DNA from: Velthaea sp965214335
Lineage (GTDB): Bacteria; Vulcanimicrobiota; Vulcanimicrobiia; Vulcanimicrobiales; Vulcanimicrobiaceae
NCBI GenBank assembly: GCA_965214335.1
Contig: CBDCBO010000019.1
Coordinates: 62,001 to 126,000 of the forward strand
DNA: 64,000 nt
Direction of reading: 5' to 3'
The notes under the pieces were generated by a model. The model searched no databases. It was not told the origin of the DNA and saw only the letters and a list, made by a program, of their open reading frames with translations. Shown piece by piece: positions 8,592 to 17,325 of this stretch (within the stretch, counting starts at the first letter, position 1; each line of letters begins with the position of its first letter). A program made the translations under genes and the position numbers.

Positions 8592-10636
8592 CGGTCGGGG
8601 CTGCGGCGGCGCGAGCCGAGCCGGCGGTCGGCCACCGCCGACTCGACCACGGCCCGCAAATCTTTCATCAAAAACGGTTTGCGTAGGACGATGCCGGCGC
8701 CGCCGAGCTCCGCTTCGGTGCTGCTCGCCAGCCGGATGAGCCTCGTGCGGCGTCCGACCCGCTCCGCGAGTTCGGCGGCCCCATTGGCGCTACGATCGAA
8801 GTCGACGATCGCAGCGTCATAACGATGCTCGTCGAGCGCGCGCAAAAACTCGCTCTCATCCGGCACGACATACACGGCATAGCCCTCGTCGCGCAACGCA
8901 TGGGCGATGAAGGATCGCCCGTCTTCTTCGTTATCGAGCAGCAGGATACGCCGGTCGCGCGTGCGCTGCGGCACCGGTACGGTCGGCATTCGAACGCGGA
9001 ACGTCGAACCGCTGTCTTGGGTCGATTCGATCGTGATTACACCGCCGTGCCGTTCGACGATCGTGCGCGAGAAGTAGAGCCCGAATCCGGTGCCGCCGAT
9101 GCCCCGTTCACGGGCATTCGAACCGCGGGCGAAACGGCCGAAGAGTTTGGGAATGTCAGCTTGCGGAATGCCGATACCACGGTCGCGAATCTTGACTTCA
9201 ACGCCGCCGCGTTTCTCGCGCACGTCAACGTACACCGTTTCACCGCCCGGTGAATATTTGATGGCGTTGCCGATTAAGTTTTCAAACACCTGACGCAAGC
9301 GCGCGGGGTCGGCCCGGACGGCGATCGCTTCGGCGGCGCAGCGTATATCGATGCCGCGAGTCACGCTGAAAACGCGGACGATATCGCGCATCAGCGCGAC
9401 GAGATCGAAGTCTTCGAAGCGCAGGTAGACTTCGTTCTGTTCCAACCGCGAGAGAGCGAGCGTGTCGGTGGCCAGACTTGCTAGGCGCGTGGCACTCGAA
9501 TTGATCATGCCTAAGAACTGACGCGACTCCGAGTCGAAGCGCTCGTCTTCCGCTAGGACGTCAGCCAGCCCGACGATGGTGGTGAGCGGGCCTTTAAAGT
9601 CGTGAGCTAACATCGCGATGAGGTCGTTCTTGACTTGATTGAGTTCCGCGACCGCAGCGCGGCGCGACTCGAGTTCGGCATACAATTCGACGTTGCGGAT
9701 CGCGACGGATAGGTATTGACCCAACAGACCCAACGTAAAGGTGTCGGTCGCGATGAACTCGCGTGGCCCGGCGGCAATATCCAGAACGTACGCGACCGTT
9801 CCCGAAGGCGCCCGAATCGGTACGGCGGCGCGCAGCGCGTTTGCACTGAGCGAAACGCCGTCAGCGGCGATCGCGACGCGCAAAAACTCGTCGACCGCGA
9901 CGGGAGGATCGGCGCTGCTGCCCAGGTCGTGCGTGTGAGTGAGCGCGCCATTTATCCCGCGGGCCAACAGTCGCGCACTGCCGCCTCCGCTCAGCTCCGC
10001 GACGCCGCGCACGAGCGCATCGACGAGCGAACGCGGTTCGAGCGACGCGACGACGTCGCGCGCCACCGACGTGAGCGCGGTGAGCCGCTCGATCTGCAGC
10101 TCCAGCGGGATGGCCGGCACCTCCGGCTCGGGCGCCGACCGGGCCGGCGCCCGAGCGAACCGCGCTAGGAGCGTCTGCCGCTTCGCGAGCGCCTCGCTGA
10201 CCGCGCCCGCAATCGTTCGCAACCGGTCGCGCTGTTCGGCGGTGAGCCGGCGCGGCTCGCGATCCATCACACACAACGTGCCGAACGAGCCGCCGTCGGT
10301 TCCCCGTAACGGCACGCCGGCATAAAACCGGACACCGCCACCGGGCTGCGCTTGGGCAGCGCCGCCGAAGCGCTCGTCGAGCAGCACATCGGCAATTTCG
10401 AGCAGATCGGCCTGCGCACCGGTGTGTGCGCTCAATGCGACGTCGGGCGCGACCGGCGGCAGCGCATCGAGGCCGGTATGCGCGACAATCCGGTGCCGGT
10501 CGCCGGCGATGAGATCGATCAGCGCGATCGGCGCCGAGCATGACTGCGCGGCGAGCCGCGTAAACGCGTCACAAAGTTCGTCGCGAACCGTGTCGTGTTG
10601 ATCATCGGGGAATTGAACCGGAATCGACGTCTGCAT
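8588..10636 (-). CDS. GAF-domain hybrid histidine kinase with C-terminal receiver
   Basis: 682 residues, no membrane helix, so a soluble sensor. Order: GAF (~10-165), GAF (~185-310), HisKA with phospho-acceptor His in MLAHDFKGPLTTIVG (~345), HATPase_c with N box NLIGNAIKYSPGG and G boxes DRGIGIPQ and GTGFGLYF (~450-545), and a receiver domain (~555-670) with RRILLLDNEEDG, candidate Asp in AAIVDFDR and Lys in LRKPF. GAF pairs bind small ligands or chromophores; which one is unknown. No cognate response regulator or output gene is adjacent. The N-terminus overlaps the end of polX by 35 bases, so the true start may be slightly downstream. Confidence 0.88.
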   Translation of the reverse strand: MQTSIPVQFPDDQHDTVRDELCDAFTRLAAQSCSAPIALIDLIAGDRHRIVAHTGLDALPPVAPDVALSAHTGAQADLLEIADVLLDERFGGAAQAQPGGGVRFYAGVPLRGTDGGSFGTLCVMDREPRRLTAEQRDRLRTIAGAVSEALAKRQTLLARFARAPARSAPEPEVPAIPLELQIERLTALTSVARDVVASLEPRSLVDALVRGVAELSGGGSARLLARGINGALTHTHDLGSSADPPVAVDEFLRVAIAADGVSLSANALRAAVPIRAPSGTVAYVLDIAAGPREFIATDTFTLGLLGQYLSVAIRNVELYAELESRRAAVAELNQVKNDLIAMLAHDFKGPLTTIVGLADVLAEDERFDSESRQFLGMINSSATRLASLATDTLALSRLEQNEVYLRFEDFDLVALMRDIVRVFSVTRGIDIRCAAEAIAVRADPARLRQVFENLIGNAIKYSPGGETVYVDVREKRGGVEVKIRDRGIGIPQADIPKLFGRFARGSNARERGIGGTGFGLYFSRTIVERHGGVITIESTQDSGSTFRVRMPTVPVPQRTRDRRILLLDNEEDGRSFIAHALRDEGYAVYVVPDESEFLRALDEHRYDAAIVDFDRSANGAAELAERVGRRTRLIRLASSTEAELGGAGIVLRKPFLMKDLRAVVESAVADRRLGSRRRSPDR

Positions 10637-12367
10637 GCGGTGAGCGCGTACGTTTCGCGTTTACAAACGCAAGTACCCCGGCTAAATCACGCGTATTGAG
10701 GATATCGGCAGGTTCGAGCCAGGCTCGCCGGGCTTGCCCGACAGCGTAAGCGATGTTGGCTAATTGTTCGGCGCCGTGCGCGTCGGAATCGCACGTTAAC
10801 GTAACGCCGAATTCGCGCGCACGACGCGCTAACGGACTGGGCAAATCCAGCCGGTTCGGCTGACCGTCGATCTCGAGTGCCGTTCCGGTTCGCGCCGCCG
10901 CGGCGAACACCGCGTCGTAATCGAACTCGTAGCCGGGAAAGGTTTCGATGTTCCGGCCGGTGGGATGGCCGATGATCGTCACGTACGGATTCTCACACGC
11001 GCGAATGAGCCGGCGCGTCATATCGTCGCGCGAAATATTGAGCGCGGAATGAACGCTGGCAACGACGATGTCGAGATCGGCCAGCACCGTATCGTCGTAA
11101 TCCAACTGTCCGTCGGGCAAGATGTCGACCTCGCTCGAGCGCAACGAGCGGACCCCGTATTTATCACCGATCTCATGCAGCCGGTCGCGCTGCGCCCGCA
11201 AGTCGGCGGGTGATAAACCCATGCCGCCGCGACCCCACGAGTGGTCGCTGACCGAGTGGTACGCATAGCCGCGCGCCGCCGCGGCCGCGATCATCGCCTC
11301 GAGCGTGTTGCGGCCGTCGCTCCAGGTGCAATGCATGTGAAAATCGCCGCGCAGATCGTCGAGTTCGACGAGCGCCGGCAACGTGCCGTCGCGCGCCGCT
11401 TCGATCTCGCCGATGCCTAACCGCAGCTCGGGCGCAATGTACGCCAGCCCTAATTTTTCGTAGACTTCGCGTTCGGTGCGGCACGTCGTGATGCTGCCGT
11501 CGGTGAGATCGACGATTCCGTTTTCGCTCACGCGCAGATTTTTACGCACGGCGAGTTCGCGCAGCTGGATGTTGTGTTCGCGACTGCCGGTAAAGTGCTG
11601 CAGCAAATTCCGTACAGGTGCGCGGGCAACACGCGCAGATCGATTTGCAAGCCGCCGGCGAGCCAAATGCTGGCCTTGGTATCGCCTTCGGCTAAGACGG
11701 CTTCGGCCCGTTCCCACCGCGTGAAGGCGGCAATCACCGCGCCGGCAGCGTTCGAGGTGCATAAGATATCGATGTCGCCGACCGTCGGCTCCTGACGCCG
11801 CACGCTGCCCGCATGCGTCAGATCGGCGGCATCGGTGTTCTCGGCCAGATAGGCGACGATCGAGCGGGCGATCGGCAAGGCTTGCCCCAGCGGTGTACGC
11901 CGTTGCCGGCCTTTGTAAGACAGCACGCCGCGCCGCATATTTTCGATCGTTTTCGCTCCTAACCGGGGCATGCCGTCCAGCCGGCCCGCGCTCAACGCCG
12001 CATCGAGATCGGCCAGGGACGCGATGCCGAGGCTTTCGAAGAGCGCCCGCGCGGTTTTCATGCCGACGCCTTGCACCCCCAAGAGTTCGACGAGCGTGAG
12101 CGGAAATTTCGCTCGCAATTCCTCGAGGTACGCACACGTTCCGGTCGCGCAGATTTCGGCGATTCGAGCCGCGATGCTCTTGCCGATGCCGGGCAATTCC
12201 TGGAGCCGGCCGGCGGCCACGAGGTCGGCAACCGGCGGCGCATTCTCGAGCGTTTCAGCGGCCCGTTCGTAGGCCATGAACTTATAGAACGGCTCGCCGG
12301 CGAATTCCATGAGCGTGCGAATCTGAACCAGAATTGCTGCGATATCCGTATTCGCGAGGCGCTTCAT
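10602..12367 (-). pseudogene. polX: polX: family X DNA polymerase with PHP domain, split by a one-base frameshift
   Basis: Two overlapping frames together make one normal bacterial PolX of about 588 residues. The first, from the ATG at 12367 (MKRLANTDIAAILVQIRTLM), covers the 8-kDa and helix-hairpin-helix region (ELPGIGKSIAARI, LLGVQGVGMKTA) and the nucleotidyltransferase palm (HAGSVRRQEPTVGDIDIL). It runs correctly to IDLRVLPAHLYG, then the family sequence NLLQHFTGSREHN continues in the other frame. One base is missing at about 11607-11611. The second frame holds the PHP 3'-5' exonuclease (DFHMHCTWSDG, VSDHS, ASVHSALN, IIGHPTGR, DSDAHG). Known role: gap-filling base-excision repair. Either a sequencing error or a recent disruption, since both halves are otherwise intact. 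Confidence 0.88.
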
Positions 12368-12503
12368 GACTTTTCCATTCCACGCATTAGCGGATCGTCC
12401 CATGTTGGCGCCGCCGGAGCGAAGCTCGCAACGTTGATTCTTAACCCGCCGATTGCCCGCCACCGAGTAAGGATTGGAGTTGCACGAATGGGAAGTTTGA
12501 CGC

Positions 12504-13616
12504 ATGTTGCGCGCCAATCGTCCTCGCCTGGATGCGACGATTCTCAACTTGCCGGTCGAGAAGATGCGCGACGGTTATTATTCCGATACCTATTTTAATC
12601 GCGCGCGCGACATCTTGCGCGCCGATAACCATCACCCACGCGTACGGATGCAAGTGTTTCAACGTCGCGCCGCGGTCTTGTGCGGCATCGATGAAGCCCT
12701 GGCGATTCTGCGGTTGGCCGCCGGAACGCGAACGGCCGGCGGCGACTGGATCGACGGTTGGCCGGCCCTGCGTGTCCACGCGCTTCACGACGGCGACGAG
12801 ATCGGTCCATATGAAACGGTGCTCACGATCGACGGTGATTACGGCACCTTCGCGCATCTCGAAACGTGTTATCTCGGCGTGCTTTCACGCCGCACCCGTA
12901 TTGCGACGAACGCGCGCGCGATCGTCGCGGCCGCGAACGGCAAAGACGTGTTATTTTTTCCGGCTCGCTTCGATCACCATCTCGTACAGACCGGTGACGG
13001 CTATGCCGCCTACATCTCCGGTGCGCTCGGCGTGTCGACCGATGCGAACGCCGAGTGGTGGGGTTCGCGCGGCATGGGAACGGTGCCGCACGCGCTCATC
13101 GCTGCGTATAACGGCGACACGGTCCGGGCCACTGAAAAATTCGCGCAGTATATCGATCCGGCGGTCAACGTCATATCGCTCGTCGACTTCGACAACGACT
13201 GCGTCGGAACGGCGGTGCGCGTGGCGCGCGCGCTGGGTAGCCGGCTGTGGGGCGTGCGGCTCGATACATCCGGCACGCTCGTCGATGCATCGATCGTGCC
13301 GATGATGGGCACCTTCGCGCCGACCGGCGTGAACAGTCAACTCGTTCGCAACGTCCGGTCGGGACTCGATGCGGCCGGCTTCGGTGCGGTGCGGATCGTT
13401 GCCAGCGGCGGATTCACGGCAGCCAAGATCGGCGAGTTCGAACGCGGGGGTGCGCCGGTCGACGCCTACGCCGTCGGCAGCGCATTTTTCGATCGCAGCG
13501 GTGACTTTGATTTCACCGCCGACATCGTCGCCGTCGAACGCGACGGCAGTTGGGTCGCCTGCAATAAATTCGGCCGGCCCGAGCGCCCGAACGACAAGCT
13601 CACGCTCGTCGAGTGA
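12504..13616 (+). CDS. Nicotinate phosphoribosyltransferase (short, archaeal-like type)
   Basis: 370 residues. Converts nicotinate and PRPP to nicotinate mononucleotide in NAD salvage. It has the NAPRTase/QPRTase fold: PVEKMRDGYYSDTYFNRAR at the N-terminus, VFQRR, ETCYLGVLSRRTRIATNA, FFPARFDHHLVQ, the SRGMGTVPHALI loop, NVISLVDFDND (phosphate/PRPP-binding strand) and RIVASGGFTAAKI. Length is that of the compact family known from archaea, shorter than PncB of enterobacteria. Quinolinate phosphoribosyltransferase (NadC) is the nearest alternative, but the N-terminal DGYYSD and length favour NAPRTase. Divergent from polX. Confidence 0.8.
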   Translation: MLRANRPRLDATILNLPVEKMRDGYYSDTYFNRARDILRADNHHPRVRMQVFQRRAAVLCGIDEALAILRLAAGTRTAGGDWIDGWPALRVHALHDGDEIGPYETVLTIDGDYGTFAHLETCYLGVLSRRTRIATNARAIVAAANGKDVLFFPARFDHHLVQTGDGYAAYISGALGVSTDANAEWWGSRGMGTVPHALIAAYNGDTVRATEKFAQYIDPAVNVISLVDFDNDCVGTAVRVARALGSRLWGVRLDTSGTLVDASIVPMMGTFAPTGVNSQLVRNVRSGLDAAGFGAVRIVASGGFTAAKIGEFERGGAPVDAYAVGSAFFDRSGDFDFTADIVAVERDGSWVACNKFGRPERPNDKLTLVE

Positions 13617-13670
13617 GCCACAGGCGCCGGTATCATCCGCCGCCTGCGGCGTCTCGTGCGTAGAGCGTTT

Positions 13671-14228
13671 TTACACCTGAGCGGGCGTGATGCTGGCCAG
13701 CTTTTCGAGCATGGCCCGATTGAACATGGGGATGTCGCCCGGATGACGCGACGTCACCCAGTTGCCGTCGGTCACGATCGGCTGATCGCGATACAATCCG
13801 CCGGCGTTACGAATGTCATCGGCGATCGCGGCAAAGCCGGTGAGGGTGCGGCCGCGCACGACCTGCGCGGAAATGAGTATTTGCGGCCCGTGGCAGATGA
13901 CGAACATCGGCTTTTTGGCCGCGTCGAAGTCTTTGACGAAACGCTGTACGTCTTTATTGGTGCGAATGTGATCCGGCGACATGCCGCCCGGAATGAGCAA
14001 TGCGTCGAAGTCGTCGGCGGTAACGTCGGCGACAAGCTCTTCGGCCTTCACGCTCTGCCCCTCGTCGAGGCCGCGCTTACCGCGAATTTTCTGCAGTGAT
14101 TTCTCGTCGGCGCCGACGATCGTAACGATCGCGCCGGCGTCTTCGAGCGCACGTTTAGGCTCGAACAACTCAGACTCTTCGAACCCGTCGCCGACTAGCG
14201 CGGCGACTCGCTTCCCTTCGATATCCAT
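13671..14228 (-). CDS. DJ-1/PfpI family protein
   Basis: 185 residues. Class I glutamine amidotransferase-like fold with the nucleophile elbow VICHGPQIL (Cys ~113, followed by His) and early Glu in GFEESELFEPKRALE, the layout of PfpI/YhbO-type proteins. The family includes proteases, glyoxalase III-like and deglycase enzymes or chaperones; stress protection is the usual role. A GGAAG-like ribosome site precedes the start. Convergent with the nicotinate phosphoribosyltransferase gene. Confidence 0.88.
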   Translation of the reverse strand: MDIEGKRVAALVGDGFEESELFEPKRALEDAGAIVTIVGADEKSLQKIRGKRGLDEGQSVKAEELVADVTADDFDALLIPGGMSPDHIRTNKDVQRFVKDFDAAKKPMFVICHGPQILISAQVVRGRTLTGFAAIADDIRNAGGLYRDQPIVTDGNWVTSRHPGDIPMFNRAMLEKLASITPAQV

Positions 14229-14290
14229 CGCTACAACTTCCGTGGCCAGCGGCTCGGGCCCTTATACCGGTGGCAAAATGACGCCGTACC

Positions 14291-14788
14291 TCAGAGCCGA
14301 CCGCCGGTCAGCGCCGCGGCGGTGCGCAGCAGGTACGCGAGTTCCAGTTCCAATTTTCCGAGCGGGTCGAGCAGCGGATCGTCGGCCAGCAGCCGCAACA
14401 GCGGGTTACGTTTGGTCATATCGCCCTCCGGAACGGCGTGCCGCGGGTTGATCTCGCGCATATAGATGCGGGCATCATGCCGAATCGCGCCGCTGGGCAG
14501 GAAAAACAGCGGATCGAGGCCGCCGGCATAGACTTCGAGCGACAGGAGATCGGTGCGCTGCATGAACTCGATCGGCCGGAGTCGCAACGCGCGGGCGAAC
14601 GCGGCTAACACCGCCACCGGCACCCGCGCCGCTCCGCGCAACACGTCGGCGACGAACGCCGGTTCAAGACCGCAGGCCTCGGCGAACGCAACGGGGTCCA
14701 GGTTTTTTTCTGCCGCGAGTTCGGCCAACTTCGCGCCGAACGCCGGTCCGCCGGCGAGACCCGCCACGCTATCGTACACCGCATCCAT
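14291..14788 (-). CDS. Helix-turn-helix protein, XRE-like, unknown role
   Basis: 165 residues. Residues ~15-75 (FGAKLAELAAEKNLDPVAFAEACGLEPAFVADVLRG) fit a lambda-repressor-type helix-turn-helix: two helices, a turn, and a recognition helix. The rest is helical, ending in LLRLLADDPLLDPLGKLELELAYLLRTAA, with no recognisable ligand or peptidase motif. It lies between a DJ-1 gene on the same strand and the divergent IPP isomerase gene 74 bases away, so it could regulate the latter. That is inference only. Confidence 0.55.
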   Translation of the reverse strand: MDAVYDSVAGLAGGPAFGAKLAELAAEKNLDPVAFAEACGLEPAFVADVLRGAARVPVAVLAAFARALRLRPIEFMQRTDLLSLEVYAGGLDPLFFLPSGAIRHDARIYMREINPRHAVPEGDMTKRNPLLRLLADDPLLDPLGKLELELAYLLRTAAALTGGRL

Positions 14789-14862
14789 CGGGTTCGACCG
14801 TTCCGGCTCGGGGCAACCGGCACCTCACCGGGCACCGCACGCGAGTCGGCGAAGGACGCGGG

Positions 14863-15873
14863 ATGGACACCGAGGCGCGCAAGAGCCGGCATCTCGATAT
14901 TTGTTTGGAGGACGATGTCGCCTCGCGCCTCGATGCCGGGTTCCGCGCCGTGCGGCTGCAGCACGAGGCGCTGCCGGAGTTCGCCCTTGCCGATGTCGAC
15001 TGCAGCGCGCAGTTTCTCGGCTTCCGGCTGCGGGCACCGCTGCTCATCTCCTCGATGACGGGCGGCACCCAGCGGGCGCGTGAGATCAATCGCCGGCTCG
15101 CGACGGCCGCCCAAGCGGCGGGCATCGCGCTCGGCCTCGGCAGCGGCCGGGCGGCGCTCGAGAACGGTGACCTCGCCGCTACCTACACCGTCCGCGACGT
15201 CGCGCCCACGATCCCGCTGTTCGCCAACCTGGGTGCCGTGCAGCTGAACTACGGCGTGACGGTCGACGATGCGCGACGGCTGGTCGACCTGCACGGCGCG
15301 AACGGGCTGTACCTGCACTTGAATCCGCTTCAGGAGGCAATCCAGCCCGAGGGCGACACGAATTTCCGCGATTTGCTGCCCAAGATCGCCCGCCTGTGCC
15401 GCGAGCTCGACGTGCCGGTGCTGGCCAAAGGCGTCGGCTCCGGAATGTCGGCCCGGACGGCCCGCCGCTTGATCGAGTGCGGTATCGCCGCGATCGACGT
15501 GGCCGGCGCCGGTGGCACATCATGGGCGCTCGTCGAAGGTCGCCGTTCGGGCGACGTGCAGCGCGAACGGATCGCCGAGGCGTTTGCGGATTGGGGCTTC
15601 GCAACGGCCCGTGCGACGGCCGAAATTCGGCTGGCGTTACCGCGCGCTCCGCTCATCGCCAGCGGCGGCATTCGAAACGGTGTCGAGATCGCCAAGGCGA
15701 TCGCGCTGGGCGCCGACCTGTGCGGTATCGCCCTGCCGTTTCTCGAAGCAGCGAACCGCTCCGAACAAGCCGTCAGCGAACTGGTCGCCGAGTTGGTCGG
15801 AGCCTTGCGCATCGCCCAATTCGCCAGCGGCTCGCGGCACTTGGCGGACCTGCGCGACGCCCGCTGCGATTAG
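14863..15873 (+). CDS. fni: Type 2 isopentenyl-diphosphate delta-isomerase (FMN-dependent)
   Basis: 336 residues. Interconverts IPP and DMAPP in isoprenoid synthesis using FMN and NADPH. TIM-barrel sequence shows the family signatures: N-terminal RKSRHLDICL, PLLISSMTGGT (FMN binding), GLGSGRAAL, LFANLGAVQL, HLNPLQEAIQPEGD (catalytic Gln and metal-binding Glu), VLAKGVGSGMS, DVAGAGGTSW and IASGGIRNG near the C-terminus. Length and order are normal. A GAAGGA ribosome site precedes the ATG. No other isoprenoid gene is nearby. Its last bases overlap the Rieske gene on the other strand. Confidence 0.95.
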   Translation: MDTEARKSRHLDICLEDDVASRLDAGFRAVRLQHEALPEFALADVDCSAQFLGFRLRAPLLISSMTGGTQRAREINRRLATAAQAAGIALGLGSGRAALENGDLAATYTVRDVAPTIPLFANLGAVQLNYGVTVDDARRLVDLHGANGLYLHLNPLQEAIQPEGDTNFRDLLPKIARLCRELDVPVLAKGVGSGMSARTARRLIECGIAAIDVAGAGGTSWALVEGRRSGDVQRERIAEAFADWGFATARATAEIRLALPRAPLIASGGIRNGVEIAKAIALGADLCGIALPFLEAANRSEQAVSELVAELVGALRIAQFASGSRHLADLRDARCD

Positions 15874-16202
15874 CCGTCCGCGGGCGTCTTCGGGGCGCGG
15901 GCGACGCTGATCGTTTCTCCCTCGACCCGGACCGCGAACGCATCGACCGTCGCCAGGTCGCCGAGTGTCATCTTGCCGTCGCTGAGTCCGAAGCACCACG
16001 CATGCCACGGGCACGTCACCGTAGCGCCCTCGATCCAGCCTTCAGCCAACGGGCCGCCTTGATGCGGGCAAGCATTATCGAGGGCGTAAAACGCACCGCC
16101 GACATGGAACAGGGCGATTTCCCGGCCGTCGACGACAACGGTGGTGGCTGAGTCGGGCGCGAGGTCGGCAACCTTGGCGACAGGAACGAATTCAACGGAC
16201 AC
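15870..16202 (-). CDS. Rieske [2Fe-2S] ferredoxin-like protein
   Basis: 110 residues, GTG start. Both halves of the Rieske cluster site are present: CPHQGGPL (Cys-x-His, ~43-45) and CPWHAWCFG (Cys-x-x-His, ~63-66), in a single small domain without membrane anchor. This is the size of NirD-like subunits and dioxygenase ferredoxins, which pass single electrons to a partner oxidoreductase. No partner is encoded nearby, so the role is open. Starts divergently from a small unknown gene. Confidence 0.9.
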   Translation of the reverse strand: MSVEFVPVAKVADLAPDSATTVVVDGREIALFHVGGAFYALDNACPHQGGPLAEGWIEGATVTCPWHAWCFGLSDGKMTLGDLATVDAFAVRVEGETISVARAPKTPADG

Positions 16203-16236
16203 GCGCCGGGGTTTACCCGTATGGAAAGAGGACGCC

Positions 16237-16536
16237 TTGCTTCGAGACTACCGCAACTGGCTGACCTCCGAACTGCATCTGCTGGGCAACGCCAGCCACC
16301 ATGCCTACTCGTTTGGCCAAGCCAACATGGCCAAGCGCGCGATCGACGAGTTTGATAAAGAGCTGGCGCAGACACAGTACGTCGCGCTCGACCGGGTCGA
16401 AGCGCGACGCGCGCTGACCGAACTCGAATTGCTGGCCGAGCGCTCGACGGCATTGACGCCCGGCCTCGTAGCCCTGCGTGAAGCGCTTCGCGTGGCCATG
16501 CTCGAGGCGCAACCGCCGGCCGACGAAGGCGTTTGA
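16237..16536 (+). CDS. Small helical protein of unknown function
   Basis: I place the start at the TTG at 16237 because an AAAGAGG ribosome site lies 8 bases upstream; starting further upstream would run into the divergent Rieske gene. The resulting 99 residues (LLRDYRNWLTSELHLLGN...) are largely alpha-helical and charged, with a FDKELAQTQYVALDRVEARR middle and a Glu/Leu-rich second half. No known family recognised. It ends about 90 bases before rpsO and could be co-transcribed with it. Confidence 0.6.
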   Translation: MLRDYRNWLTSELHLLGNASHHAYSFGQANMAKRAIDEFDKELAQTQYVALDRVEARRALTELELLAERSTALTPGLVALREALRVAMLEAQPPADEGV

Positions 16537-16627
16537 CCGCCCGCACCGGCTTTGCTATGATTCGCCGGTCGCCGTCCCGGACCGCATGCGCGAATCTGGA
16601 GACACGCGAGACAGGAGCGCTTCTTTC

Positions 16628-16897
16628 ATGCCCTTGACCAAAGACCAGAAATCCGACCTTTCGACCAAATACGGCCGCGGACCCAACGATACCGGCTCGG
16701 CCGACGTGCAGATCGCCGTTCTCACCGCGTCGATCAATCAGCTCAACGAGCACCTCAAAGTGCACAAGAAAGATCACCACAGCCGGCGCGGCCTGCTCAT
16801 GCAAGTCGGCCAGCGCCGCCGGCTCTTGGGCTATCTCTCGAAAGTCGATCTCGAGCGCTATCGTAAGCTGATCGCCGACCTCGGACTGCGGCGCTAG
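16628..16897 (+). CDS. rpsO: 30S ribosomal protein S15
   Basis: 89 residues, the normal size. MPLTKDQKSDLSTKYGRGPNDTGSADVQIAVLTASI, then HLKVHKKDHHSRRGLLMQVGQRRRLLGYL, the signature that binds 16S rRNA helix 22 and S6/S18 in the small-subunit platform. The ATG at 16628 follows a CAGGAG ribosome site. It is followed by pnp after a 428-base spacer, the rpsO-pnp order common to many bacteria. Confidence 0.97.
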   Translation: MPLTKDQKSDLSTKYGRGPNDTGSADVQIAVLTASINQLNEHLKVHKKDHHSRRGLLMQVGQRRRLLGYLSKVDLERYRKLIADLGLRR

Positions 16898-17325
16898 CGA
16901 CTTTACGGGGCGCCCGCGAGTTTACCCTAGGCCCCGATTGACGGCGCGGGCCGCCGGCACCGGAGCGGATGCCGAAGCGCCGGGCACCGCTGATAATTGC
17001 CACGACGGCCCCCGCGGTCCGCGCGCGAAGCGAATGTTTGGCCCGGCTGCGTTAGACGCAGGCGTGTGGCCGGAGCCGGCATTCGCGGCTCCGCCCCGAC
17101 GGTTGCGGGCAATCACGCCCGCACCGGATTGGCTTAAAAATCGACTTCGAACGGCGCTGCAAGCGCCCGCGCGGGGATCGCCGGCGTAAGCCCTGGCCGG
17201 GGAGCAACCGCGGCCGAACGAGGCGATTTTCCGCGTTCGGACGAACGTATCGCCGTTCAAAGATAAAGAATAAGAACAGTAATGAGCGTAAGCGAGCCTT
17301 CGGGCCCATACGCCAAGGAGAATTT
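16898..17325 (+). other. rpsO-pnp spacer, probably an RNA leader, no gene seen
   Basis: 428 bases without a credible gene; open frames here are GC-rich chance frames. It contains several inverted repeats, the best being the one at 17217-17257 listed separately. In other bacteria this spacer carries pnp leader structures cut by RNase III and PNPase for autoregulation; a similar role is likely here by position. Confidence 0.4.
17217..17257 (+). promoter_or_regulatory. Leader hairpin upstream of pnp
   Basis: AACG(A)GGCGAT at 17217-17227 can pair with ATCGCCGTT at 17249-17257, a 9-bp stem with one bulged base and a loop of about 21 bases, about 70 bases upstream of the pnp start. Position and form suit a PNPase autoregulatory hairpin, which is inference. 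Confidence 0.3.

Noticed and set aside
9861..10541. 226-residue minus-strand frame inside the histidine kinase
   Set aside because: Arg/Ala-rich out-of-frame shadow of the GAF region.
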